Below, piece after piece: positions 13,169-13,300 of a stretch of DNA of 13,300 nt; the stretch's first letter is position 1, and every line of letters begins with the position of its first letter. This stretch comes from Chromatiales bacterium (GTDB taxonomy: Bacteria > Pseudomonadota > Gammaproteobacteria > UBA6429 > Thiohalophilaceae), in NCBI GenBank assembly GCA_027001895.1, contig JALTLP010000243.1, positions 1 to 13,300 of the forward strand, in the 5' to 3' direction. The notes beneath the pieces are model-generated. The model did no database searches. It had not been told where the DNA came from and was given only the letters and a program-made list of their open reading frames with translations. The translations under genes and the position numbers were made by a program.

Positions 13169-13300
13169 ACAAACTCCAGCTAATGTGTACGGCATAAAAG
13201 CTTTTTACAGACGAGCTGAATCCTGCGTGTTAACTATTTCATCAAGCTTCCTGCTTTGTTGTCGTCCCTTTATTAGTTAAGCTAAATGGCTACTTATTAT

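Noticed and set aside
13169..13195. Longer start of the AraC-type regulator
   Set aside because: The ATG at 13168 has a well-spaced GGAG; the upstream ATG has none.

Overview
This window looks like chromosomal DNA of a gammaproteobacterium, moderately AT-rich by eye. The reasons are the rph-rdgB-...-hemW gene order, Shine-Dalgarno-led genes, a Gram-negative lipoprotein, an outer-membrane barrel protein, and an ECF promoter logic typical of Proteobacteria. I cannot name the genus. Nothing here is phage or plasmid. There are no rRNA or tRNA genes and no CRISPR array.

Layout. Positions 1-3721 are one minus-strand operon read right to left: rph (RNase PH), rdgB (XTP/dITP pyrophosphatase), a secreted trypsin-like serine protease, an FHA-domain membrane protein, and the 5' end of hemW, cut by the window edge. 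The first, second and last genes are a familiar housekeeping set. The protease/FHA pair is an unusual cargo inserted between rdgB and hemW, and its two genes overlap. Upstream of rph lies a rho-independent terminator that ends a separate minus-strand gene for a DsrE-family lipoprotein (3887-4330). Divergent from that gene is cobO, a corrinoid adenosyltransferase (4619-5239).

Positions 5240-5950 hold no credible gene but do hold a striking structured element of about 566 bp (5335-5900). It has near-perfect terminal inverted repeats, a long perfect hairpin just inside each end and several internal hairpins. It looks like a non-autonomous MITE-like or intergenic repeat element. Next is a large minus-strand bifunctional class II aldolase / short-chain dehydrogenase (5951-7918).

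Positions 8044-9804 form a self-contained envelope-stress type unit: ECF sigma factor, zinc-finger anti-sigma factor with one membrane segment, and a small secreted Asp/His/Lys-rich protein, closed by a strong terminator. Two near-identical ECF-type promoters (GGAACCTTTTG ... CGTGT, same 17-base spacer) stand before the sigma gene and inside the 3' end of the sigma gene, just before the anti-sigma gene. I infer autoregulation plus separate supply of the anti-sigma factor and the acidic protein. The first promoter is so close to the sigma start codon that the transcript would be leaderless or nearly so.

After the terminator come a TPR plus outer-membrane beta-barrel protein (9838-11115), a DUF389 membrane protein (11208-12194), and a convergent AraC-family regulator (12191-13168) that overlaps it by 4 bp. 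The remaining 132 bp to the window end show no feature I can support.

The strongest candidates for something new are the dual-promoter ECF unit with its acidic exported protein, the protease/FHA pair inside the rph-rdgB-hemW operon, and the hairpin-rich element at 5335-5900.
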